From assembly GCF_001042615.1 (NCBI RefSeq), contig NZ_AP012327.1, positions 1,302,001 to 1,366,000 of the forward strand: a stretch of DNA of 64,000 nucleotides, given 5' to 3'. The notes under the pieces are model-generated. The model did no database searches. It was not told the DNA's origin and was given only the letters and a program-made list of their open reading frames with translations. Below, in pieces: positions 56,952 to 64,000 of this stretch (its first letter is position 1; each line of letters begins with the position of its first letter). The translations under genes and the position numbers were made by a program. This stretch comes from Bifidobacterium catenulatum subsp. kashiwanohense JCM 15439 = DSM 21854. Lineage in GTDB: Bacteria > Actinomycetota > Actinomycetes > Actinomycetales > Bifidobacteriaceae.

Positions 56952-59561
56952 TCAGGCACGCAGCTGCGCACCCAGTTTGGACGCTTCATCCACAATACGC
57001 TTGCGGATGGCTTCGCTGTCTTCGGAAGCGAGAGTCTTATCCGGAGCGCGGAATGTGACCGCGTAGGCCAAGGACTTTTCGCCTTCGCCCAGCTGATCGC
57101 CGGTGTACACATCGAACAGCTCAATACTTTCAAGACTGTCTCCGGCGGCTTCGACGATGACCTGCTTGAGTTCAGCGGCCGTAACGTCGGTGGACACCGT
57201 GAAAGCCAAGTCCTGCTTGACCGGCGGGAAGGTGGAGATCGGTTTGGCCTGCACCGGCTTGCCGCTCAACGTGGCGAACAGCGCGGTCAAATCCAACTCA
57301 AAGGCCGCGGAATGGGCCGAGAAGCCCAACGCCTCGTTGATGTGCGGGTGAAGCTCGCCGACCATGCCGACGAATACGTCACCGGCCATCACGCGGGCCG
57401 CACGGCCCGGGTGCCATTGTGCCGGCACATCTTCAGCCTTCGGCTGATCCAGCGTGAGAGCTGCACCAATACGGTCGGAGATGCGCTGCACCGCCTCGAC
57501 GGCGTCAGACCAATCCACTGCGCGGCGCTCGCCCAGCCAACCGGAGTCAACGGCGTTGCCGGTCAGAATACCAGCAACATGCATCGGCTGGTCCGGAAGA
57601 CCGGCATCAAGCGCGGCAAGCTGCTCGTCCGTCGGCTTGACGGCACCCGGCAACGCTGGAATCGCAGGGGCGTTCGGATCCCACAGATACACGTGGCCGA
57701 TCTCATACAGCGACACATTCTCCACGCCGCGACGCAGATTGCGCTGAACGGTCTGTGCCAGCGTTGGAATAATATCGCGACGCAGGAACGGACGATCACC
57801 GGCGAGCGGGTTGGCAATCTCCACGCTGACGTTCTTCGTCTCAGCGGCGTCCAGCGCGAGGTTCTTGTAATCCTCATCGCCGACGAATGGATAGCTCAAC
57901 GTTTCCACCATACCGTATTCGGCAAGTTCATCGGCAACCTGGCGCTTACGCAGCTGCTCGGCAGTCAGACCGACCCTGCCTTCGACCGGTGCCGGCGGCA
58001 CGGTGACGGGAATCTCGTCATATCCGACAAGACGCGCCACTTCCTCAACCAAATCGCACGGCTCGTTCAAATCGGGGCGCCAACTGGGGGGCACCACGGA
58101 AAACTCGCCATTGCCACCTCCGGCGACGGAGCAACCGATATCGGTAAGAATGTCGCTGATGGTATTCACATCCGTGTCAAGTCCGGCCACACGAGCCACT
58201 TCCGAAGCTTTGAACAAGATCGGACGGCGGTTGGAGACGGTGTTGAAGTCGGTCGGGTGCTCGCTCGGCTCGCCATTGCCGTACTTAACCATCAGTTCGG
58301 CGGCCATTTGGGCGGCTGCCGGCTGCAGCTGGTCGTCCACACCGCGTTCGAAACGACGGGAGGCTTCGGACGGAATCTTGTGACGGCGTGCGGAACGCGC
58401 GATCGACACCTGATCGAAGTGCGCGGATTCCAGCAGGATGTTCTTGGTATCAGCAGTGACCTCGCCATACATGCCGCCCATCACACCTGCGATACCAAGC
58501 ACACGGGAGCCGCGTTCGCCGTTCGGGGAATCGGTGATCAGCAGATCTTCGACATTCAAATCGTGATCCTTGCCGTCCAACGTGGTGAGCTTCTCACCTT
58601 CGTTGGCGCGACGCACCACGATCGGCCCTTCGATCTTGTCCAGATCGTAGGCATGCATCGGCTGTCCCAAGTCGAGCATCACATAGTTGGTGACATCCAC
58701 GGCCAAGGAGATGGAACGCATGCCAGCGCGGGCCAGGCGCCGACGCATCCAGTTCGGTGTATGGCTGGCCGGATCGAATCCCTTGACCGCGCGAGCGTAA
58801 TAGCGATCGCATCCAACCACACCGTGAATCGGATTATTGTCGTCGACGATCACTTCGATGTCGGTCTTGGTGCCTTCCGGCAGGCCCTTGGTAATCGGCG
58901 CCTTCTCGTTCAGAGCGACAGCCGGATCGGTGTAGGCCGCACCAGTGGAATGATGGTATTCGCGAGACACGCCACGGTATGAGAACGCGTAGCCGCGATC
59001 CGGAGTGATGTTGATCTCCAGCAGCGGCTCATCCAAGTGCAGCAGGTGCATTGCGTCGTCGCCCGGCTGGAGCTTCTCATACTCTTCCGGGGTGAAGCCG
59101 TACTTGCGCAGCAGGATGATGCCGTCATGGTTATCACCCAATCCAAGCTCACGTTCGGAAGCGCACATGCCGTTGGAAATATGGCCGTAGGTCTTGCGTG
59201 GTTCGATCTTGAAATCGCCCGGCAGCACAGCGCCAGGAAGCGTCACAACGACCTTTTCGCCGGCAGCCATGTTCGGCGCGCCGCAGATGATGCCGCGCGG
59301 CACCTTGTTGCCGTTCTCATCGGTCTCGTTGTATTCGTCGCCGACGTCAACATGGCACCAGTTAATGATCTTGCCGTTCTTCTGCGGTTCCGGAGTGGCA
59401 TCGACCACATAGCCGACGACGATCGGACCGACCAGCTGGGAGGTGTGGATCTCTTCCTCTTCGAGACCGACCTTCACCAGATCTTTGGCAAGCTGTTCGT
59501 ATGTAAGGCCTTCCGGAACCTCGACATGGTCCTTGAGCCAATCAATGTCAACCATTGGCAT
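56952..59561 (-). CDS. pheT: Phenylalanyl-tRNA synthetase beta subunit
   Basis: The 869-residue beta subunit starts MPMVDIDWLKDHVEVPEG, has the tRNA-binding domain (about 40-160) with GDFKIEPRKTYGHISNGM, the B3/B4 editing domain, the B5 domain, and the C-terminal anticodon-binding FDX domain (FPPVKQDLAFTVSTDV). It follows pheS by 7 bases. Confidence 0.95.
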   Translation of the reverse strand: MPMVDIDWLKDHVEVPEGLTYEQLAKDLVKVGLEEEEIHTSQLVGPIVVGYVVDATPEPQKNGKIINWCHVDVGDEYNETDENGNKVPRGIICGAPNMAAGEKVVVTLPGAVLPGDFKIEPRKTYGHISNGMCASERELGLGDNHDGIILLRKYGFTPEEYEKLQPGDDAMHLLHLDEPLLEINITPDRGYAFSYRGVSREYHHSTGAAYTDPAVALNEKAPITKGLPEGTKTDIEVIVDDNNPIHGVVGCDRYYARAVKGFDPASHTPNWMRRRLARAGMRSISLAVDVTNYVMLDLGQPMHAYDLDKIEGPIVVRRANEGEKLTTLDGKDHDLNVEDLLITDSPNGERGSRVLGIAGVMGGMYGEVTADTKNILLESAHFDQVSIARSARRHKIPSEASRRFERGVDDQLQPAAAQMAAELMVKYGNGEPSEHPTDFNTVSNRRPILFKASEVARVAGLDTDVNTISDILTDIGCSVAGGGNGEFSVVPPSWRPDLNEPCDLVEEVARLVGYDEIPVTVPPAPVEGRVGLTAEQLRKRQVADELAEYGMVETLSYPFVGDEDYKNLALDAAETKNVSVEIANPLAGDRPFLRRDIIPTLAQTVQRNLRRGVENVSLYEIGHVYLWDPNAPAIPALPGAVKPTDEQLAALDAGLPDQPMHVAGILTGNAVDSGWLGERRAVDWSDAVEAVQRISDRIGAALTLDQPKAEDVPAQWHPGRAARVMAGDVFVGMVGELHPHINEALGFSAHSAAFELDLTALFATLSGKPVQAKPISTFPPVKQDLAFTVSTDVTAAELKQVIVEAAGDSLESIELFDVYTGDQLGEGEKSLAYAVTFRAPDKTLASEDSEAIRKRIVDEASKLGAQLRA

Positions 59562-59568
59562 GGGTCAA

Positions 59569-60636
59569 TCACTCCCCCATCACAAACTGTTCGCTGAATC
59601 GCACGTCGCCTTCGACCAGGTCGTGCATGTCGTTGATGTCATGGCGCAGCAGCAGGGTACGCTCCACGCCGACGCCGAAGGCGAAGCCGGTGTAGACCTC
59701 GGGATCGAGGCCTGCGGACTTCAGCACGTTCGGGTTGACCATGCCGCAGCCGCCCCATTCAAGCCAGCCTGCGCCACCCTTCTTATCGGGGAACCACAGG
59801 TCGAGTTCGGCGCTCGGCTCGGTGAACGGGAAATAGCTCGGGCGCAGACGGGTCTTGGCTTCCGGACCGAACATGGCCACGGCAAGCTTATCGAGCACGC
59901 CCTTCAGATCGGCCATGGTCAGATGCTTGTCGACCGCAAGAGCCTCCACCTGGTGGAACACCGGCGTATGGGTGGCGTCGAGCTCATCGGTGCGGAACAC
60001 ACGGCCTGGGCATGCGATGTACAGCGGCACGCCACGGGTGAGCAGACCACGCACCTGATCGGAGGAGGTCTGGGTGCGCAGCACCATGTTGGATCCGACG
60101 AAGCCTGCGGCATCCTTGGCCTGATTGCCCTTGACATAGAAGGTATCCTGCATCTGACGTGCCGGATGATCGGGACCGAAGTTCAGCGCGTCGAAGTCGT
60201 ACCATTCGGTTTCCACTTCAGGACCGTCGGAAATCTGCCAGCCCATGGAGATGAAGAAGTCTTCGACATCCTCCATCAGCTTCGGCAACGGGTGGCGTGC
60301 GCCAAGCGGCTTGCGGTTGACCGGAAGGGTCATATCCACGGTTTCGGCGGCAAGCGCACGGGCCTCTTCCTCGGCTTTGACCTGCTGTTCCTTGGTGCCA
60401 TACGCACGACCGAAATCGGCGCGCAGCTTGCCCATAATCTTGCCGGCGTCTTTCTTCTGGTCCTTCGGCAACGCGCCGATGGCCTTGCTGGCCTGCGTCA
60501 TCGCGGATTCCGCTCCGGCGTACTGCGTCTTGATGGCTTTCAATTCCTCCATGCTGGAGGCGTTTTCGATTTTCGCGATGCCCTCGGCAACCGCATCGGT
60601 TACCGCTTGGGCGTCGAATACCGCACCTTCTGCCAC
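59569..60636 (-). CDS. pheS: Phenylalanyl-tRNA synthetase alpha subunit
   Basis: Class II catalytic subunit. The 355 residues have an N-terminal coiled coil, the region with HPARQMQDTFY (motif 2 area), SAELDLWFPDKKGG, and motif 3 GFAFGVGVERTLLL near residue 325. It starts the pheS-pheT operon; no T-box is visible in the 65-base leader. Confidence 0.96.
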   Translation of the reverse strand: MAEGAVFDAQAVTDAVAEGIAKIENASSMEELKAIKTQYAGAESAMTQASKAIGALPKDQKKDAGKIMGKLRADFGRAYGTKEQQVKAEEEARALAAETVDMTLPVNRKPLGARHPLPKLMEDVEDFFISMGWQISDGPEVETEWYDFDALNFGPDHPARQMQDTFYVKGNQAKDAAGFVGSNMVLRTQTSSDQVRGLLTRGVPLYIACPGRVFRTDELDATHTPVFHQVEALAVDKHLTMADLKGVLDKLAVAMFGPEAKTRLRPSYFPFTEPSAELDLWFPDKKGGAGWLEWGGCGMVNPNVLKSAGLDPEVYTGFAFGVGVERTLLLRHDINDMHDLVEGDVRFSEQFVMGE

Positions 60637-60701
60637 GAGATACCTTTCTCATTCCCCGTTTGTTTTACGCGAAAAACGCGCAATTTCAACGTTTTCCGAC
60701 T

Positions 60702-61574
60702 TTACATTCTTTCAACATGACTCGACATAGCCAAGCTCAGCAGCATTACCGCCGAACTGGTGCCGAGGTTCAAGGATTCCGCTTTGCCATAGAGCGGTAT
60801 GGACACGATCCTATCGGTTCGTTCCAAAACTTCCTTGGTCAATCCACGCGCCTCATTGCCAAACAACACCGCTTTGGCTCCGGCAAGCGTTTCCGGCGCG
60901 GCGATTACATCCGTCAGGGATTCCGGCTGTCGGGAATCCGTGCCATATACATCAGCCGCATACACTGCCAGCTCGTGAGTATCGCACCATGCAAAGAAGT
61001 CGTCTGTTCCCATGGCCAGAATCGGAAGGTGGAACAGTGATCCCGCAGTGGAGCGGATCACTTTCGGATTGAACACGTCCACGCAGTCGTCGACCAATAC
61101 CACGGCGGAGCAGCCGGCCGCATCGGCGGAACGGATCACGGTTCCAGCGTTACCGGGATCGCGGACCTGCCAAAACGCGGCGACCATCGCATGTCCGTCG
61201 AAATCGTCTGGAACAGCGGATGAATCAAGGAAAGCCTGCATGTCTGCGACGGCAAGCGCGCCTTGCGCGTCGGCGCTCATACGGTGCATCACCGCATGAG
61301 TGACCTTGTGCACATACACGCCGGATTGCATGGCCTTGCCCGCCATCTGCGCGACGACAGGTGTCGCAAACGAGGCATCGGGCTGTGCTGACTCAACCTC
61401 AACGTAAAGGTCCTCGACAATCCCAGGATGGTATGTCAGCAGCTCACGCACCGACTGCGGGCCTTCCACCATGAAATGGCCGGACCGTTTCCGCCCTTTT
61501 CGATCGGCAAGTTCGGACACGCGGTGGACGCGCTCCGACTTGGTGTTCGCAATGACTTCGGATTTTATAGGCAT
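60702..61574 (-). CDS. SpoU/TrmH-family RNA 2'-O-methyltransferase
   Basis: A 290-residue enzyme with the three SPOUT motifs: RDPGNAGTVIRSADAAG near residue 132, VLFGNEARGL near 235 and IPLYGKAESLNLGTSSAVML near 260; the deep trefoil knot is expected. The N-terminal 100 residues form the substrate-binding domain typical of the TsnR/RlmB-like class. It precedes pheS as in other actinobacteria; the RNA target is not assignable. Confidence 0.9.
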   Translation of the reverse strand: MPIKSEVIANTKSERVHRVSELADRKGRKRSGHFMVEGPQSVRELLTYHPGIVEDLYVEVESAQPDASFATPVVAQMAGKAMQSGVYVHKVTHAVMHRMSADAQGALAVADMQAFLDSSAVPDDFDGHAMVAAFWQVRDPGNAGTVIRSADAAGCSAVVLVDDCVDVFNPKVIRSTAGSLFHLPILAMGTDDFFAWCDTHELAVYAADVYGTDSRQPESLTDVIAAPETLAGAKAVLFGNEARGLTKEVLERTDRIVSIPLYGKAESLNLGTSSAVMLLSLAMSSHVERM

Positions 61575-61661
61575 ACGCGTTAGCCTAACACCATTGCCGC
61601 AACGTATGCCCCGTTCATGTCGTGTTTTTGATTCAGAAAAGTGGAGAATCGCGAACCCAAC

Positions 61662-61815
61662 CTGGTACGCTCAACAACCTGTCGAAGTTCGCGTTGACGC
61701 TGCTCATTGTGGTGCTGGTGGTCATCACATTGCTGAACGTACGTGAACGTAAGTATGAGATCGGCGTACTTACCGAGATCGGTGCGGACAAAGTCAAGGT
61801 TGCGGCGCAGTTCGG
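61662..61815 (+). pseudogene. Fragment of an FtsX/MacB-type ABC permease
   Basis: In a short frame from 61622, about 50 codons read TLNNLSKFALTLLIVVLVVI then LNVRERKYEIGVLTEIG and KVKVAAQF, the C-terminal membrane segment and cytosolic loop of FtsX-like permeases. Sequence on both sides does not match the family. It is a remnant of a lost ABC permease gene. Confidence 0.6.
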
Positions 61816-62061
61816 TCGCGATATGCAGGGTGTCGTTGGACGCTTCGCTCCCCTTATTTCGCCCCGTATTCGGCATATCATGAATTTGGCAGGCCGAGTA
61901 TGGGGCTTTTGCACATCCATGAAAGATATGCACAGCTTGCGAGTGTGTCTCACCGCTTTCGATTGGTTTGCGAACATCGGTTCGTTACACTGATTATCTG
62001 ACTTATTGTCTGATTACGGTTGGGCGCGCGACATCATCCCATGAATGTTGGAGGTACAAAC

Positions 62062-62604
62062 ATGAACGTCACGGTGTATTTAGGAGCTCACGAAGGCAAC
62101 AACCCCGCATACAAGCAGGCCGTGGCGGAGCTGGCCATATGGATTGCCGAGAACGGGCACCGTTTGGTGTATGGCGGTTCCAACGAGGGGCTGATGGCAG
62201 TCATCGCCGACACTGTGCTTGAGCATGGCGGCGAGGTGACCGGCATCGAAGCGCAGATGTTCGTGGACAAGGGTGTCGCGCATAAGAATCTGACCCAGCT
62301 CACCATCGTGCCGAACATCACCGAACGACGCACGCGCATGATCGAGCTTGGCGACGTGTTCATTGCGTTCCCCGGGGGCACGGGAACGTTGGAGGAGATC
62401 AGCGAGGTCGTGTCCAAAGTCTGTCTTGACCAGTTGGCACAGCCTTGCATTTTCTATAATCTCAACGGTTTCTACGATGATATGAAGGCGTTGCTGCAGC
62501 GCATGATCGACGATGGCTTCTCCACAGGGGAACGCCAGCATGGTATCTATTTCGCTTCGGATCTTGCCGAGATAGAGCATATTATCGCCATGCACAAGGC
62601 ATAG
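62062..62604 (+). CDS. LOG family protein (cytokinin-riboside phosphoribohydrolase-like)
   Basis: Nucleotide 5'-monophosphate nucleosidase of the TIGR00730 family. Start at 62062 (MNVTVYLGAHEG) after GGAGGTACAAAC. In 180 residues, VYGGSNEGLMAVIAD binds the phosphate and PGGTGTLEEISEV near residue 105 is the signature, with the Glu catalytic. Bacterial members hydrolyse AMP or similar nucleotides; a cytokinin role in a gut bacterium is not implied. Monocistronic. Confidence 0.9.
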   Translation: MNVTVYLGAHEGNNPAYKQAVAELAIWIAENGHRLVYGGSNEGLMAVIADTVLEHGGEVTGIEAQMFVDKGVAHKNLTQLTIVPNITERRTRMIELGDVFIAFPGGTGTLEEISEVVSKVCLDQLAQPCIFYNLNGFYDDMKALLQRMIDDGFSTGERQHGIYFASDLAEIEHIIAMHKA

Positions 62605-62840
62605 GCGGCTCAGTAAGGTCGTTTTTATTCGACAGGTTTTTCAAGAAAACGGGGACGCCCAAACGACCCTCATAATCGGCCGGAATATCCTCCAACCGGC
62701 CCATCACAACCAACATGCACCCACATGCCCCGCAGCGCATCCGGTCAACTCCGGGATGCTTTGTTTGCCGAACCTGCTGATCGGATGGAACCCGTATCCG
62801 TCGGCCACGCGAAGAATGGATTTGCGTTTTTATTGTCTGC
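62605..62840. other. Interval with no supported gene
   Basis: A minus frame at 62582-62842 includes a Cys-rich RMRCGACGCMLVVMGRLEDI, but it has no start site or family match and overlaps the LOG stop region. It may be an old remnant. Confidence 0.3.
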
Positions 62841-62960
62841 ATGATTTACAGTTTCGTTACCATGAACATCCCGTTTGTCCTGCTGTACATTTTCCTCGGC
62901 GGCGTGCTCCTGTTCTCCGCCTATTCGCTCTGGAAGAAAGACAAAAACAATCGGAGGTAA
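62841..62960 (+). CDS. Small single-span membrane protein
   Basis: A 39-residue frame below the usual annotation limit. It has a single hydrophobic helix (IPFVLLYIFLGGVLLFSAYS) and a basic end KKDKNNRR, so it would insert with its C-terminus in the cytosol. The ATG at 62841 lacks a good ribosome-binding site. Six bases on begins an ABC ATPase fragment whose ribosome-binding site overlaps the stop of this frame, the layout of a coupled pair, which supports translation. Confidence 0.4.
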   Translation: MIYSFVTMNIPFVLLYIFLGGVLLFSAYSLWKKDKNNRR

Positions 62961-62966
62961 TGCAGA

Positions 62967-63056
62967 ATGGACAGCAAGGCACTTCTTTCCTTGAACCATT
63001 TAAGCGTCTGGTACACCGCAGATCACCCCTTACTTTCTGATTTGCACTGGATTTAG
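62967..63056 (+). pseudogene. N-terminal fragment of an ABC transporter ATPase
   Basis: The ATG at 62967 follows GGAGGTAATGCAGA. It encodes MDSKALLSLNHLSVWYTADH then PLLSDL, the first strands of an ABC ATPase before Walker A, and stops at 63056 where homology ends. The rest of the gene was deleted or replaced at a junction near 63045. Confidence 0.6.
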
Positions 63057-63196
63057 GGGCAGCGGAAGATCAGTCATTTCAGTATTTCACATTCCGGGAA
63101 TATCTAACGTATGTGGCGGCGTCCTATGGTGTCCCGCTGCCAGATGTGTCTGACCTCATAAGGGGATTTCACTTTGAGGACTATGCCAATGTTCTT
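63038..63196 (+). pseudogene. Unrecognised internal gene fragment
   Basis: A plus frame of about 50 codons reads GAAEDQSFQYFTFREYLTYV then AASYGVPLPDVSDLI and FHFEDYANVLL. It has no start and runs into the HNH remnant on the opposite strand. The composition looks like real protein but I recognise no family. Confidence 0.4.
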
Positions 63197-63376
63197 CTAT
63201 CGGTCGCGGATCTTCTTCCACTGCCTGCCATAGCGCTTGCCCGCGGAGTAACCGCGCGTGAAATGCCTGTACTGCCGCTCCGCTTCCTTGCGATGCTTCT
63301 CACAGTATTGCTCGCCGTCCTCGCAAAGGTTCGGGCAGCCGGGGTGGCGGCAGGGGCGTCTTGGTTTTCTCGGCAT
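63197..63376 (-). pseudogene. Truncated phage-type HNH endonuclease
   Basis: From the ATG at 63376, after AGGAGG, it reads MPRKPRRPCRHPGCPNLCED then YCEKHRKEAERQYRHF and GKRYGRQWKKIRDR and stops at TAG, 59 codons. This is the N-terminal zinc-finger half of HNH nucleases common in Firmicutes phages and mobile elements; the HNH catalytic half is gone. Confidence 0.75.
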
Positions 63377-63634
63377 GCGTGCCGCCTCCTTTCGGACAAT
63401 AGAAAAGCCCCGAAAGGATTGCTCCTTTAGAGGCTTGAAACAGGTCGTCCGGACCGCGTTCTCCTTCTTTCGGCTTGTTATCTACGATGGGCGCCATGGG
63501 TGCTTATAGAGAGTGGTTCGCGGTAACGCTACGCTTGCAGGACGGTTGAAACCTGAGTATTTATTTAATCCAGTTAGGCGTAGCGCTTTGTGATGCACAT
63601 TGGCAATAAAAAACTTGAAAGACGATAAGCGGCT
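63377..63634. other. Interval with little content
   Basis: No supported gene. A minus frame at 63300-63497 (MAPIVDNKPKEGERGPDDLF) precedes the HNH remnant and may be the tail of its former neighbour. A GGAGCAATCC/GGGGCTTTTC stretch could be a small hairpin. Confidence 0.3.
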
Positions 63635-63730
63635 ATGCGGGAATTACTACATGAGGATGATTTCCTACGATATACCCTGCAGAGCAAAGGCAAGGTATAT
63701 TTGTGGGAAACGAGTAATCAATATGCATGA
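63635..63730 (+). CDS. Short frame upstream of the glycosylase gene
   Basis: A 31-codon frame, MRELLHEDDFLRYTLQSKGK and VYLWETSNQYA, with no clear ribosome-binding site. It could be a leader peptide or a remnant. Nothing in it is recognised. Confidence 0.25.
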   Translation: MRELLHEDDFLRYTLQSKGKVYLWETSNQYA

Positions 63731-63762
63731 ACGGCGCATGTCGCCAAGGAGATGGTTTCGAC

Positions 63763-64000
63763 ATGGACAAGGATTTCCTTGCGATTTTTAATGCCATAAA
63801 GGCTGATGGGGCGAATGCAGACTACACCAAGCGCGGCATCGATCCGCTCTACTCCGTCGGGGCTGGCGCTCGCATCGTGGTCATCGGGCAGGCACCAGGC
63901 GCGGTGGCGGAAGAGACGCGCATCCCCTGGAACGACAAGTCAGGAGAGCGTCTGCGCGATTGGCTGGGTGTTTCTCGCGAGACGTTTTATGATCCTGAGC
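63763..64000 (+). CDS. Uracil-DNA glycosylase family protein, 3' end cut
   Basis: Base-excision repair enzyme. The ATG at 63763 follows AGGAG with 11-base spacing. 79 codons are visible: MDKDFLAIFNAIKADGANAD, then ARIVVIGQAPGAVAEETRIP with the GQAPG loop, and WNDKSGERLRDWLGVSRETF typical of the UDG superfamily (families 4/5-like). The C-terminal half lies beyond the window. Confidence 0.8.
   Translation, partial: MDKDFLAIFNAIKADGANADYTKRGIDPLYSVGAGARIVVIGQAPGAVAEETRIPWNDKSGERLRDWLGVSRETFYDPE

Noticed and set aside
63600-63791. Plus frame MAIKNLKDDKRLCGNYY
   Set aside because: It overlaps the start of the glycosylase gene in another frame and has no family match.

Overview
The window is chromosomal DNA of a high-GC actinobacterium, almost certainly a Bifidobacterium. 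The gene orders rlmN-cdsA-frr-pyrH-tsf-rpsB, argC-J-B-D-F-R-G-H next to pheST, and tyrS-TPR-HAD-tlyA with nadK-recN nearby all point there. So do the divergent LxxTG sorting signals and a cell-wall-anchored phytase with the RHGSRG signature. The phytase suggests the pseudocatenulatum/catenulatum/adolescentis/infantis end of the genus; the species is an inference.

Layout. 1-8142 (minus): rRNA methylation (rlmN, cut by the window edge), phospholipid synthesis (cdsA), ribosome recycling, UMP kinase, EF-Ts, S2, peptide deformylase and a long-chain acyl-CoA synthetase. 8183-9629: an Rv3235-like protein, an AT-rich gap, tRNA-Gln(UUG) and terminators. 9649-16611: PRPP synthase, nadD, a small conserved gene, proA, glyA and divergent thrC. 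16721-24933: accessory region with an MFS transporter, two HAD-type proteins around a Fic protein, an SDR, a surface protein, an unusual quartet of spaced inverted repeats (23543-23726) and a Bcp peroxiredoxin. 24978-30735: a flavin-oxidoreductase-like protein, the phytase, a GntR-ABC cassette with a palindrome-rich promoter, and a HAD phosphatase. 30818-43599: recN, nadK, trkH-trkA, a decayed Firmicutes-type mobile element (about 35990-38503), then tlyA, HAD-IIA, an RD-rich TPR protein and tyrS. 43771-47039: membrane proteins with CmpB-type domains and an HD-domain protein. 47073-56131: the complete arginine pathway with ArgR and candidate ARG boxes. 56199-61574: a DUF4190-like protein, pheT, pheS and a SpoU methyltransferase. 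61660-64000: gene fragments, a LOG-family protein, and the 5' end of a uracil-DNA glycosylase-like gene.

The most informative parts are the non-housekeeping ones. A mobile-element remnant carries a sigma-like gene and a cysteine-rich KTR gene, each broken by a single-base insertion, a zinc-finger gene, an XRE regulator, a palindrome cluster that may be a transfer origin, and a relaxase tail. Together with trkHA it separates tlyA from nadK-recN. The four 20-25 bp repeats at 23543-23726 form an exact two-fold arrangement with 42-bp spacing on both arms and have no assigned function. I found no CRISPR array, no rRNA, no complete insertion sequence and no convincing complete new defence system.
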